Below are positions 24,901 through 36,900 of a stretch of DNA of 64,000 nucleotides, one piece after another. This stretch comes from Rallus limicola (taxonomy: Eukaryota; Chordata; Aves; Gruiformes; Rallidae). Both the position numbers and the translations under genes were made by a program. The DNA lies in the NCBI GenBank assembly GCA_022605955.1, contig JAKCOZ010000105.1, positions 620,001 to 684,000 of the forward strand, read 5' to 3'. The notes under the pieces were generated by a model. It saw only the letters and a program-made list of their open reading frames with translations. It had not been told where the DNA came from and ran no database searches. Each line of letters opens with the position of its first letter. Within the stretch, counting starts at the first letter, position 1.

Positions 24901-27900
24901 GGCCTTGCCAGCAAGCAGACAAATGCCAGGAGGGCTTTAGGCATTAGCCTAGCTGGGCATGGGCACCATGCACCCACACAGAACCTGTTTGCCTCCCATC
25001 GTCACGTATCTGCTCCCAGGTGTAAGTGTGCTGCTTGGAGTGGCACTGCTTCAGTAGGAGGATTCACAAGGCTGTGCTAGGCAGTCTGCAGCTCTGCAGT
25101 GAAGGGACCTGGCAGGTTTGTGGCCAGTGTGCAAGGACCGAGCCTGGCTGGCTGGGAACAGGCAGCAATGCCAGCTTTGGGCACTCTCCAAGGCGCATGG
25201 CAGGGAAGCAGCTCTGCAGGCATCTTGTGGCCTGGACATCAGGCCTTTGCAGAGGGAAGTGGTAGCACTGTGACCTCCAGTGCTCCAAGCATGATGGCTT
25301 GTTTTCTAGAATATGGTCTTTCTGGGCTGGGGGGGGGTTCTGTGCTATGGATTTAATTTGCTCCTCTTCCCCCTGCCCCCAAGTGAGTTCTTTGAACAGG
25401 CAGAATTGGAGCGGGGGGAGAACGAACTCAAAACTTTTTTGTTTTACCCCCCAGAGGGTTTTCAGTCAGAGTAATTTCAGGTTGTGGGATCATAACAAAT
25501 GTCATACTTCTATGTTAAGCACTTGCCTACTTTGTGGGATGTTTTGTATGGATTCTTTGCTAAATTATCTTAGCTACTGTTGCTAGGTAACATTGTTTGC
25601 TTCATAGCATTGGAGGAATAAGAGGGTCAAAGGGAGCAATTTCGTGGTGTTATCATCTGAGTTATACTAATAAGGTTTTCATTGTATGTCTTAGACATTT
25701 CCCCCCGTTTTTCTCCTTAGGGAACGTCATTGTCTATGGGAATACAATTGACACTTACACCACGGTAGAAGCCCTCTTATCTCTTGGAATTAATGGCTCT
25801 TGCATACATCTGGTGCAGCCTCCCCTTGGCTCGAGCCTTACCTGCCTTAACAACGAGGAGGTGGAGAGTGCTGTGCGGGAGGCGCTGGCAGCGGCTGGCG
25901 TGGCTGTTCATCCTGACGGTGTCCTGGCATGCTGGGAAGAGGGTACCAACCCAGACCTCATCTCCTGTGCTGCTTTCACTACTGACACGAGCCCGCTTAA
26001 ATTGCAGTGCTCAGTGAGTATATGCCTTCATTGTGTTTCCCTCAGACTGCTTTTTAGACTAAGACCATCAAATTTAGGTAGACCCTCACTGGTTTTGTCC
26101 ACTTTCTCATTGTCTCAAAGACTGAACATTCACTTGTTAGTCTAGAGGACTGGGTTTTTAAAACCCAAGTAAACCCACTGTTAATGCCCTGACTGATGTG
26201 GATTAAAGTGTATTTAAGTCACCTGGCTCTCAGGCAGTTGTTCACTGCTGGGTGACAAATACTCTTAATTAATTTTCTAAATAGTTCCAGAAATCCTTTT
26301 ATTATTTAAATGCATACAGCATGCCTGTCTATAGCTACGTGCATGTGATTAATATTTGATGAGGTCACAGCAGAAGCCAATAACATCAGGCCTACTATGG
26401 AACTTCATGAAAATACATTTAAAACAGATTTTTCTCCCTGTATGTCAGCAACAGTGTTGGTAGCTGAGTGAATTACGCACACACTCACAAGTGTGGCCAT
26501 GCGGCCAGGTTTGGGGTAGGTTTTAGCCTCTCCTAAGGGACAGGATCGTTCTGGCTTTGCTGATGGAGTAACCCCTGTGAGCTAACCCACATATCTGCTA
26601 GTAGGCACTTCAAAAGGTGCATCCATAGGAAGCTGCGTGGTCCCTGCACTGCTTGCTGCTACAGGCACGCTGCTTTGTGCATCCAGGTTCTTGCATGCCT
26701 GGAAAGGAAGGGCTGCCCCAGGGAGCTTCCCAGCAGCCAGCAGTCCCTCCTGGCTCCACTGCACTGGAAAGCTCAAGGTCACTGGACTTTCCTCATCCTT
26801 TCCTTGTTAACATGTGGCCTTGTCCTTCAAGACCACTGTCTCCTTATGGCTTGTTTCTCTTGCCCTTCTGTCCCCCATGCCTGTCCTTTCTCCAGTCGTG
26901 GCTCTTCCCTCTCGAATCTCTCACCCAGACTCCAATATGAGCCATGCAATTACTTGTGATGTCAGGGACTCTATATTCTCTGCAAGCTGTTCAGCTCTCC
27001 TGCGTGGCTCCTGTATCTGCCTTCAGCTGCCTGTGAGGACGAGCTTAGAGCAAGACTGGGCCTCTGGGGAGCAGCCTCGGCCGAGAAGGCAGCTGCGTTC
27101 GCAAGGGAGCAGGCTGTGCAGGAATCAGCTCTGAGCAGCTCTGCGTCTTCTGGGATTTGAGCCACTGTCAACTGTTGATTGGCAGTTCGTGGGGGCTTAA
27201 TTTGTTGAGTCCTGCAGGATAAAAACAACGGGAGCAAATCTCTTCTTTCCCCAAAGCAGCAGCCTGCCTCCCTCCCTCCCGGGCTGACAGATGGCTCCCA
27301 GCCTGGGGGCCGCAGCCGTCCCCTCCCCTCTGGTGACGCTGTCCTGCCTGCCAGCCGCAGGACGCAGAGCTGTGTGGTCCTCTTGAGGGCAGAGCTTCCC
27401 TGATGCTGGATCTGCTGGGTAGTTAGAATTCCCTTAACTACCCTGAGTTTGTTACTTGGTTTGTGTACAGACCAGCTCAGAGGCTCGGGCTCCTCTGCTG
27501 CCCCACCTCTGCTGCACCAGTGTTACTGGGATTTCCAGCTCCCTTTGCTTTCTCTGCCAGGCGACGTGAGCATCTGATGCTTGCCCTTAACCCACAGGAA
27601 AGCTCTTTGGTACTACAGCTGTGTGATACCTTCAGCCAGGTCCCTGCCGTGTCCTCCCCAGGCTGGCACTAAGGGAAGGACATCCTAGTGATGCTGGTTT
27701 GCTCCAGTGCAGCGTTGTCTCAGGCTGCTCCAGATGAAGGCAGCGAGATAACGTGTGCTCGTCGGATAACTCTTCACCCTTTCTTCAGCCTGTTTCTTGT
27801 TAGTGGGCAGCAACATTCAACTTGTCATCTAATGATTTTAAAAGCTGAGGGTGCAGATGAAGGGGGGAGCTCTTCAACAGTGCTTGTGGAGCCTTTATGT

Positions 27901-30900
27901 AGTAATGTAAGACAGACAGTCTTCATCTACAGCCTTTGCAGGCCGTGATCTTGCTTAAAACATCTCTCAACCTTTTCACTCTTGCTGTTTTTCACCCTCA
28001 ATGTCCGGTGTGCACTCTTGCTTAACTTTGTTTTTGGGACTTTTTGTAAGAGGCAACTGGGAAGCTGCTGCTCACCATTATAGCTCTCCCACTTTTGCTG
28101 AAGGTGCCCCTGGGGCAGGGCCTGTTCTGCACATGTGGCCCCCCTGCCAGGCAGGAGCGACCCAACCTCACTGACCTGCTCCTCTCTCGTGCCTCAGAAC
28201 TGGGATGCCTCCAGCTGACAAGGGCTTTGCCTTCCCAATGAGTCTGGATTTGTGTGTCTGTCTTCAGTGAGCGCGGCGATGGGCTTCTGCCTTATCACGC
28301 TGCCTGCGCCTGACCGGAGGGAACCGAATGGGACCCGTGTCAGGAGACATCAGACGTGCCCAGTTCCGGATGGGTGCAGCAGCTCCGCGCTGATCACTGT
28401 GCAGGGTGAGCAGACAGAAGGCTGGGGCTGCAGCTGGATTTCAGAGCGGCTCCTCAGGCATCCAGCACGCCTGGCGGGACGTGCTGAGTGCGCATCTGCT
28501 CCACGCCAGCACCTACCCCCCTGGGATGGATCGGTGGCCGCTTCCCGCACCGCCGGCTTTGTGGTGCTTGTGGCAGTGGGGCTGCCCTGGGTTGGTGGGA
28601 TGAGTCTGATCTGCTTCCTCATGTCCTGGGAGAGGGGCTGTGCAGGTGCTGCGAGGAGACAAAGGAATTATCACTAGCTTTTTAATTTGAGGCTCAAGAG
28701 GAGGAATTTAAGGATTTATGGTGATTTTTCTGTCAATGCCCTTGAAATCTGCCTGTGGGGAAGATGAGCTTATGGCTTCAGTGGATGCTGGTCCCAAGAC
28801 AAATCCCTACATCAGGGCCAGCTCTTCACGGAGGAGTGAGATAGCACAGGTGGTGTTTTCAAAGGATGGAAGGTACATCCCTTTTGGTCTTGCAGCCCAG
28901 AACATAGTGAATAGGAGTCTGCTATGCATCTGAATGTACTTGGCCTACAGCCAGGGCTGCCCTGGGCCCACCTGCACAGTCTGAGTGGATCTGATGTCCA
29001 TCCGGACCCGTGCCCTGCTTCCAGGCACAGGCACTGCAGAGGTGCTGCCTGGGGCTAAACCACGACAGTCTGCCTCCAGGAGACAGTGCTCTGCAGACCT
29101 GGAGAGGTCTTTCAGTCCTCACAAAGCTTGGATGTGCTTTCCAAAAATCCATGTTGCTCCCCAGTGCAATAAACCCAAACCCTCTCCTTAAAATTCAGCC
29201 CTCTGATGCCTCTCTGAAACACCTTGGCCTGCCCAGCCTCCGCTGGCTTTGGTCCCGCACTACAGCTTGTGTGTGGATGGCCTTTCCTCTGAACCATCAG
29301 GAAGATGTCCTCTCTTTCCTCTCCCTGGGTACTCTGTGCTGGTAGCCATGGTAATGCAGCTTGGTAAGCAGCTGGATAACTCTGTGTTACCAATGTTTTC
29401 CCCGCTAACAGGCAAAGCGACCTGCGCTGTTCTGTTCCTCCAGCTTTCAGTTTGGCTCCAGAGTTTGAAGGAGGAACCCAACTTTGGGAAGGGCCAGGGT
29501 CTGTTCCGTAGGCTGGCGCCGACACAGGGACACACGCAGCTGCTCAGGCTGTTTGACAGCAGGAACATCAGGGCTTTTTAATAAAACTCTCTGAAGAACC
29601 AGAGGGGTCTAGGGATTCTCCCCGCTTCAGTCTTTGAACTTTAGCAGCAGTAACTACTGTATCAGAAGGATCTACCTGTGTAAATAAACCCATGCTTTAT
29701 TTCATGTTGCTGCTGTTTTTTAAAATAAATACCATTCAGAACAGGATGTAGGGTTTGATTTTATGAAGCTAGCCAGTAACAAGTATATAATAACCCACAC
29801 TTATTGACATCTCTCTTTTTAGGCCTTTTTTAGCTTTGCCTACAGGACAGTGGATTATGAAACCTTTAAGGCAATTAATGATGCCTGCCTTGTTTTTGAT
29901 GGAAGACTTGTGATTGATAGCAAGTTCTGTACTAATGACGCCAGTATCAGGGCTGCAGGTCCTTTAACAAAGTACTCCAGGAGATACTATGCAGATGTGT
30001 GGACACACAGCAACTTCAATTCCAGAGAGATCGGTTTAGAGCTTGCTGTGTCCATGCTGCATCTCTTTGATTCAACCCCTGAGCCCTCTTCTAAGCCACC
30101 AGAAGGCACAGACAGACTCCTCCCCGTGTACAGAAGGTGTAAAATTAAAGGTATGTCAAAGTGGGTTTCTGTCATGCTTTGTACCTTCTTTGGTGTGCTT
30201 GCTGGTGTGTGATGAGGGTTGGCCCGTCTCACCTGTGGTGCCAGCTAATGGCAGCAGAGTCCTCAGAGCTCCTGACGTAGGAAGCTGCACTAACAGCTCA
30301 CACTGTAGGTGTTTGCTGTGCTTTCATTTGTCTTGCAGTAAACACAGAGAGATTCCAGTGAAAACAGTGTCTTGATTCCAAGCCAAATAAAACTCTAATC
30401 AGAACTTTTTAATGTGTGGCTACTGCATCCATATGTATGAGAGAACCAAAAACCAGTTTAGAACACATTTTCTTTTTAGAGTGAGTTAGTAAAGGGAAAA
30501 AAGGTATGGGAGAGGGAGAGCAAACAAATCCCTTATTTTTCTCTTTGTTCATGATTTAATACATCTCCTATCTTCATTTATGGCAGGAGGCATTCTTCCT
30601 GGAGGTTATAATTACTTGCATATTTCCAAACCAGAAATCCCCACCCGCTTGGACTTAGACCTTGCTGCCTGTGACCACGTAAGTTACATTATTTAACTTC
30701 TCCTTGTTGTGCCCTTTATCTGAAACATTGCTCTCATTTAGGATAGCGTGGGTACATCCCTAGGTACCATGCATCTTTAAAAGTATCTTGAGCAAGCGTG
30801 GGTTTAAGTGTACATTCAGACACCTTCTGGAGCTGGGACTTCTCAGTAAACTCTGGACTGGAACAAACCACATAAAACAAATCTCTGTGATTATTTGAAG

Positions 30901-33900
30901 ATACTTAGTTTATTTTAATGTCAGTTTGATGTCTTGTAAACGTGGGTACACACAGGTAAGATTATCTTGTTGACTCCTTTACTGCAGGCAATGGTGTTTG
31001 CCTTTCTCCAGAGATGCACAATTTCTGTAAGGGGGCATAGGGTAGTTCTAGCTGGTTTTCAGCCTTGGTGCTTTCCCTCCTTCCTCCCTGCAGTAAGGTG
31101 CTAGAAGTGCACAGAGGTGATAAAGCTCCACAGACTGCCCGTGAAATGCAATTGGTTTCTAGACTAGCAGGAACAGAACATATCCTGGATGGGATGTGCC
31201 ATTCTTCACTGCTAGGAAATAGCTGGTGCTGCAGCCATGGATGTCATCTTGGAATAGGACAGAGGGAAATGTATCACAGGGTTTGGCCACATAGGTCCTA
31301 TGGTACACACGTGGAGATGCTCCTCTTAGTGGAGAGCCTGGCTTGTGAGCAGGATAGGGGCTAGATTTGGGCAGTGTGAGCCAGAGAGGACCATCCACCC
31401 AGGCGAGCTCCTGCTTCCTACAGATTATACCTTTTTTTCCTCAGGCAGTTCTGCAGCAAGCCCCATTCTGGTAGTTGATGTACAGAGTGGCTTTCAAAAG
31501 GCTACTTCAGGGCCGATTGTAAAACCTGGAGAGCAGTGGTCTAGAGGAGGAAATTATTTTCTTATAAAAGGAATCCGTGCTGGGGGGAGGAATCAAAGCA
31601 TGGCTCACCTTGTCTTTCGGCTCCGCAGATGCGGGATGAGCTCTCCAAAGCAGCATGTACTGGGAAGCAGAAAGGACCGTGAGAGAGAGAGAAATTGGTT
31701 TTGTCACTCCAAATTGCTCAAACATGATTAGAATTCTTTTGCTGCAGGTCTGATTACCTGCTGTCTGAAAAGGGAACATCTTTAAAGCCACTCCAGAAAC
31801 TTCATGTAAATCCTAAAAGAATTTCCTAAGAAAGAAGTATGAGGAGCTAGCGAAGTGTATTAGCTGAGAGATGTGGAAGTAACAAAGGTTACTGTAGCCT
31901 AGCAACAGGTTTTAGAAATATATAAAATTGGAGCATAAATACAGCTTTAAAACCAGCTTCAGCCTGTCTGACCATCCCACTGCAGTGTGGGGCTTGGAAC
32001 AAATTCTGACGGTTTTGCCTTTTACTGGGTGATGGATTCACTTGGCTGAGACTGGGTGCTGCAGCGTGAGTGTCTATCGCTGTTGTTCTTCCATGGATGG
32101 CAGAGTTGGTGTTGGCAATGCTCGGCAGCCTGTTCAGATGAGCAAGGGGGAGTCACTGAGGGTGACTCTACATCGCGTGTTTGTGTGTCTGTGTACACAC
32201 AAGCACACACACATACATCTGTAGCCTAAATATGTGTATATATATTTTTTATTTTTTAAAGGCACCAGTAATCATTTAAAGGTCTAGAATTCAGCCTGAG
32301 GGAAAGAGGTGAAGAGATCACTCCTGGGCTCCTGCAGCTGCAGGCAAGCATCCTGTCCTGTACACAGTGCTGTTGGTAACACAGAGGAGCTTTAGAACTG
32401 AGCCTCACCCTCCATGGGGTTCCTTTCCTTATGGAAGGCTGTTCCCACACCTCACTCCTCTGGCTGCTGGAAAGCTCCCACCTAAAGCCAAAAGTGCTTA
32501 ATTGGCATGTGATGAGTCTTTGGGTTGTGGCACTGAAGTTGCTCATAACTGATCCACGTGGTAGTAGCAGCCCTCTGCCCGTGGTCCGGTAGCTTCCTCA
32601 ACGTGCCATAAACCTGGGCTCTGCACATAGACTGTTTGTGTATGTGTATATAAACACACATATGTACAGTTGTCCATCTGGAGAGCGAGTCAGAGTATAC
32701 TGGTGTGCTCTTCATCCATCAGGACGCTGTCCTGCAGTCATTATGATAAGCCATGTGCACGCAGCAGTAAGGGCTCTGTGTAATAAATGAGGATAATAAT
32801 TAGGATGAATAGAGCTCAGTTCAGTTGCCTAAACAGAGGCATGCAGTGTTGTTTGGGACGCCCCGGGGCATCCCCCCGACCTCCAGCTGCTGCTCCAGGA
32901 GGTCACAGGTCTCCCATGGCTGGCTGGCTGCTGTTGGGGTGGCCCAGCTGCCCTCAGGTGTCTCTGGCTGCTGAAGCCCATGCTGCAGCACACACAGCCC
33001 TGCCCTGCAGCTCTGCAAATTGAGGGCTGAAACACGTGGTAAATCCCTGCCAGGGTCAGACCCAAAGCGCCTTTCTGTACACAACATACTACCAGGAACA
33101 GGCATTCCTGGTTTTAAAACAGGGTTGTGGGTGTCAAGGGAGATGGTAAAGATCATCTGGGAAACCCCATTCGGTCCCAAACGTTTTGCCAAGTCAGGTT
33201 TTCATTCCATCTTCCTAGCCTGATGTCTATTTTCTGTCCCAGGGCATGGAGATGATAACTGGAGAGGCAAGACATGGGAATTATTTCAGGATGTGTATCA
33301 ACAAATACAGTATGGTAGAGAGCATCACCTGCTTCTCCAAGGAACCCTTTCCTGTCTCCAACTACATCTGCCTGTATGGACAGCATGAGCGGCTTCTTAA
33401 TGACCTTTGTTACCGCTGGAACGAAGGGCAGATTACAGATCTTTACAGGTAAGAGGAACCCAACGTTCTGCATTAAATCTGTAGCCTGGCAGTTTTGTTT
33501 TATTACAGTTCATTGTCTGGTTGTTTCCCCTGAGAACAAACAACAGACTTTTTAACATACATTTTCCGTTATTTGGCCACATGATCAGTGGTAAGGCAAG
33601 CCCTGAACACCCTCCTGGTGAGCCCCCTGTGTCTGGGGTTTATTTAGGGAAGGCACAGTGGTTCACTAGACCATTTGTCATCTGAAGGAGCATTTCAGTG
33701 TCTTTGTAACTTCTGCTTACAATATTCCTTCGGCCTAACTCATTAAGCTGGGCTCCAATAATCATCTTTAACTAGCAATTCATACTCAGAGGGCACTTTG
33801 GGAAGTAAGTAAGTATTTTTATCACTTTGAATCAGAATTTTAAGAGGCATGAATAGTATCAAAAGGCTGAGATTATACAATGTTATTTAGGCAGCACTTT

Positions 33901-36900
33901 GTGTGTGTGCCGCAGAGGATGTGCTGCGGTCCCAGAGAAACTTTGCATGATAACAGCGATCTCCTGGTTCAAACAAATCTGTCTGAATGAAGCACCTGGT
34001 ATCTTGACACAGGGACTTAAGAGCCCCTGAATCCCAGCACCTCTTTCTCCATCTTTTGCACTTGTGATTCAGTGTCAGAAAGCTTCCCCAGAACATGGAT
34101 AAGGCATTGTATGCTGCAGAGGACAGTGCAGTGAGAACCTCTGCTGGCACAGGGAGGGGGCTCCAGCCGAGCCCTGCAGTTAATGACAAAAGGCTGGTTT
34201 GTATGCCCTGTGAGGAGAACGGTGGCATCAGATCAGCTGCCCTCTCAGAGGGTGAGCTCCTGTGAACGGGCCCAGGGCTCCCCAGCACTGGGTGTGTGGC
34301 TGTGTTGGTTTTGGCCCTGGTCAAATGCCCACCAAGCCGCTCGCTCACTCCCCCCTTCAGCCGAAAAGGGGATAAAATATGTTTCTGGAGGCTTAGGCCC
34401 TGAGATAAGGACAGAGGGATCACTCTCCAATTAGTGCAACAGGCAAAACAGACTCGGCACAGAATAAAGGAAAGAAAAGAGATTTATTACAGCTACGACT
34501 GATACACCCAGTGAACCAGAACGAGATAAGCGTAAGAAGCGGCCAGGTCTTAAAGCACCTTCCCCCCACCCCCAAACTCAAACTTCATCATGATTTTACT
34601 CCCTTCTTCCCCCCCCCCCCCCGCCCCGCCCCCAACATGGCGCAGGGAGGGGCAGGGAATGGGCAGTGAGGTTCTGGCAGTACCAGTTGCTTTCCTTCCC
34701 CAGATCTTAACACTTCTACTTCCCCCCACCCCTCGCCTCTTCGCACCCTGAGCTTTAATCATCAGTTTCACTCCCTTCTTCCCTCCCATCGCAGCATCAG
34801 GAGGGGCAGGGAATGGGGAGTGGGGGGGTTTCAGTCCATTCTGCCTGAGCTGTCTTCCATCTCAGCTGGGTGGGGGAGGGGGCATTACACTCACTCACAC
34901 TCACTCACACTCACTCACACTCACTCACACTCACTCACACTCACTCACACTCACTCACACACACTCACACACACTCACACACACTCACTCACACTCACTC
35001 ACACTCACTCACACTCACACTCACTCACACACACTCACTCACACTCACTCACACTCACACTCACTCACACACACTCACTCACACACACACACTCACACAC
35101 ACTCACACACACTCACTCACACTCTTCCCTTACAGCACCGTGGGGTCCCACCCACGCCAGAGTCGTATCCAGGAACTTCTGCAGCGTGAGTCCTCTCCAT
35201 TGGGGAGTCATCTCCTCCCCACAGGCCTCTCAGCAGGACTCCCCTCCATGGGTTCTGACATTTGGGCCCAGGCTCCCCCGGCCTGGCTCCCTGCAAAGTC
35301 ACAAGTCCCCCGTCAAGCCTGCTGAGGCGTGGATCAATCTCTTCACAGGGTGTAGATGTCTTTGCTCCCCATCCTCATCCATGGGCTGCAAGGGGACAAC
35401 CCGCTTCACCATGGTCTTCTCCACGAGCTGCAGAGGAAACTTTCTTTCCACATTCCTTTCCCCCTCCTTCCTTCTGGGCCTGGCCTTGGCCATCAGTGCA
35501 GCTGGTCACATCTTCCTACTCTGCGTTCCGGTGGCAATGTGTGCCAGACAGGCGTTTTTTTTTCTCCTATATGTGATTCACAGAGGCACTATGAATCCAT
35601 CTGGGATTGGTCAGAGATAACTCTGGCCTTGAATTGACCAGCTCACTGTCTGGAACTTGCAGAAAACTGTAGCCGCTGCTTTGCAAAAGCCATCTCAGCA
35701 GCACAGCCACAGCAAACTGCAACAGTGGCGCTGCGTTCTGCCCACGTCTGCCTGTGCGCTTCCTTGTCCCCTCCTCACCGTGACCCTTACAGAGCCTGGT
35801 GCTTTGTTCTTCCCTCATTGCCTTGTCCTGAAACATGGGGTGAAACAAACTTCAGCTGGGAGGTTTAAAACAAAAAGTCTGTTGGGCAGAAATGCTTGTT
35901 TATAAATGTCACTTCAGAAAACCTTTGTATGCCTCTGAGAGGAGTGTGAAACCTGTGAATCGCTGCTGCTGCAGGGATTGCTTCTGGCTCAGAGGGAAGG
36001 TTGGGTTTGTTTTGCAGGGGAGCAGTGGCACACAGTGAATGTAAGGTTCCCATCACCAGCGGGCTGTCGATAGGTGTTGAGTAGAAACCCAGGGCTGACA
36101 CGGTTGTACAAGATGCAGGTGCCCAGGTTGTGGCAAGGTGTCACTGTCACTTCATGGTGTTAGAGTACCAAACACGGCTGCGACCAGAGCTTCCATGCGA
36201 ACCACAGCCCTTGCCAGGCACTGACACCTCTCTTGTTCACCCAGACGTGGTTGCAGTTGTTCTGTGCGGTAGCAACTTCCACATCAGCATCTGGAAGAGG
36301 AGATTGTCTTGCTGTGGGGTTCCTGCCTGGGCAGCAGCATTCTCCTGCCCTCCACAAAGCCAGCCCCTGTCCCTCTCTCTGTTGCATCCCAAGGACCCCC
36401 ACACAGCAGTGCTGATCTGCACGCTCAATAGCCACACGTGCAGGTCTTGAAGAGATGAGGCATCAGGTTTCTTCATGAGAGGAATGTTAATGTTACAGCC
36501 TTGCTGTCATGGTGGTGATGGGATCCCCACGCGCAGGAGGCCTCAGGGGATTAAAGAAAGACAAAGTCCTAAACATCAAAAGAGGGATGAAGATCCCAGC
36601 CACCATCTGCTAATAGGATGAGTGAGGCCAGTCAATGCTGTTAGAGAAAAGTGCTGCTCTGCCTGATGGCAGCACTCACCTGTGAGACTGCCTTGGTCTG
36701 AGCTGCTCTCTGTCACCAGGGTCTGAAGCTGTGTGAGGCTGGGATCCTCACAGGCACCATGACCTGCATGTCCAGGCTTTGGCCAGGACCACTGGTGTGC
36801 CACACAGAGGGACACAGCTTCTCAAGTCCTCCTCCCCATCTCTTGAGCATTTCTTAATTGGTGCTGATGAAGGCATTTCAGACTTGTCTCTTACAGCCCT

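Larger units (their letters stand above)
20963..25720 (+). other. CFAP61: CFAP61 intron (4.8 kb)
   Basis: The 5' part (about 20,990-21,300) is an AT-rich, homeodomain-motif-dense block. Two related motif blocks (22,216-22,241 and 22,720-22,750) flank a GC-rich stretch with long but unrecognised open frames on both strands. The remainder shows no gene or clear repeat. Confidence 0.7.
34291..35690. mobile_element. Avian ERV LTR-like element, degenerate, no viral genes
   Basis: The block begins TGTGTTGGTTTTGGCCCTGG and carries GATAAGGACAGAGGGATCAC, GGGCAGGGAATGGG and several GGGGTCCCACCC, CCATGGGCTGCA and CACCATGGTCTTCTCCACGA units. I recognise this as the layout of a common bird endogenous-retrovirus LTR family, recalled by pattern and not by search. 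No gag, pol or env frame is present, so it is a solo LTR or non-autonomous copy. Internal satellite and poly-C expansions have lengthened it. The 3' limit is vague and no target-site duplication was found. Orientation is undetermined. Confidence 0.55.

Noticed and set aside
25597..25720. Upstream extension of CFAP61 exon e
   Set aside because: The open frame continues into the intron, but a clear TTTTTCTCCTTAG acceptor and the protein alignment place the exon start at 25,721.
32196..32215. Short CA microsatellite as a notable repeat
   Set aside because: It is too short and interrupted to be informative.
34820..35620. 266-codon and 151-codon open frames of His-Ser-Leu-Thr repeats
   Set aside because: They are translations of the CACTCA satellite inside an LTR-like element; every frame is open because the repeat contains no stop codon.
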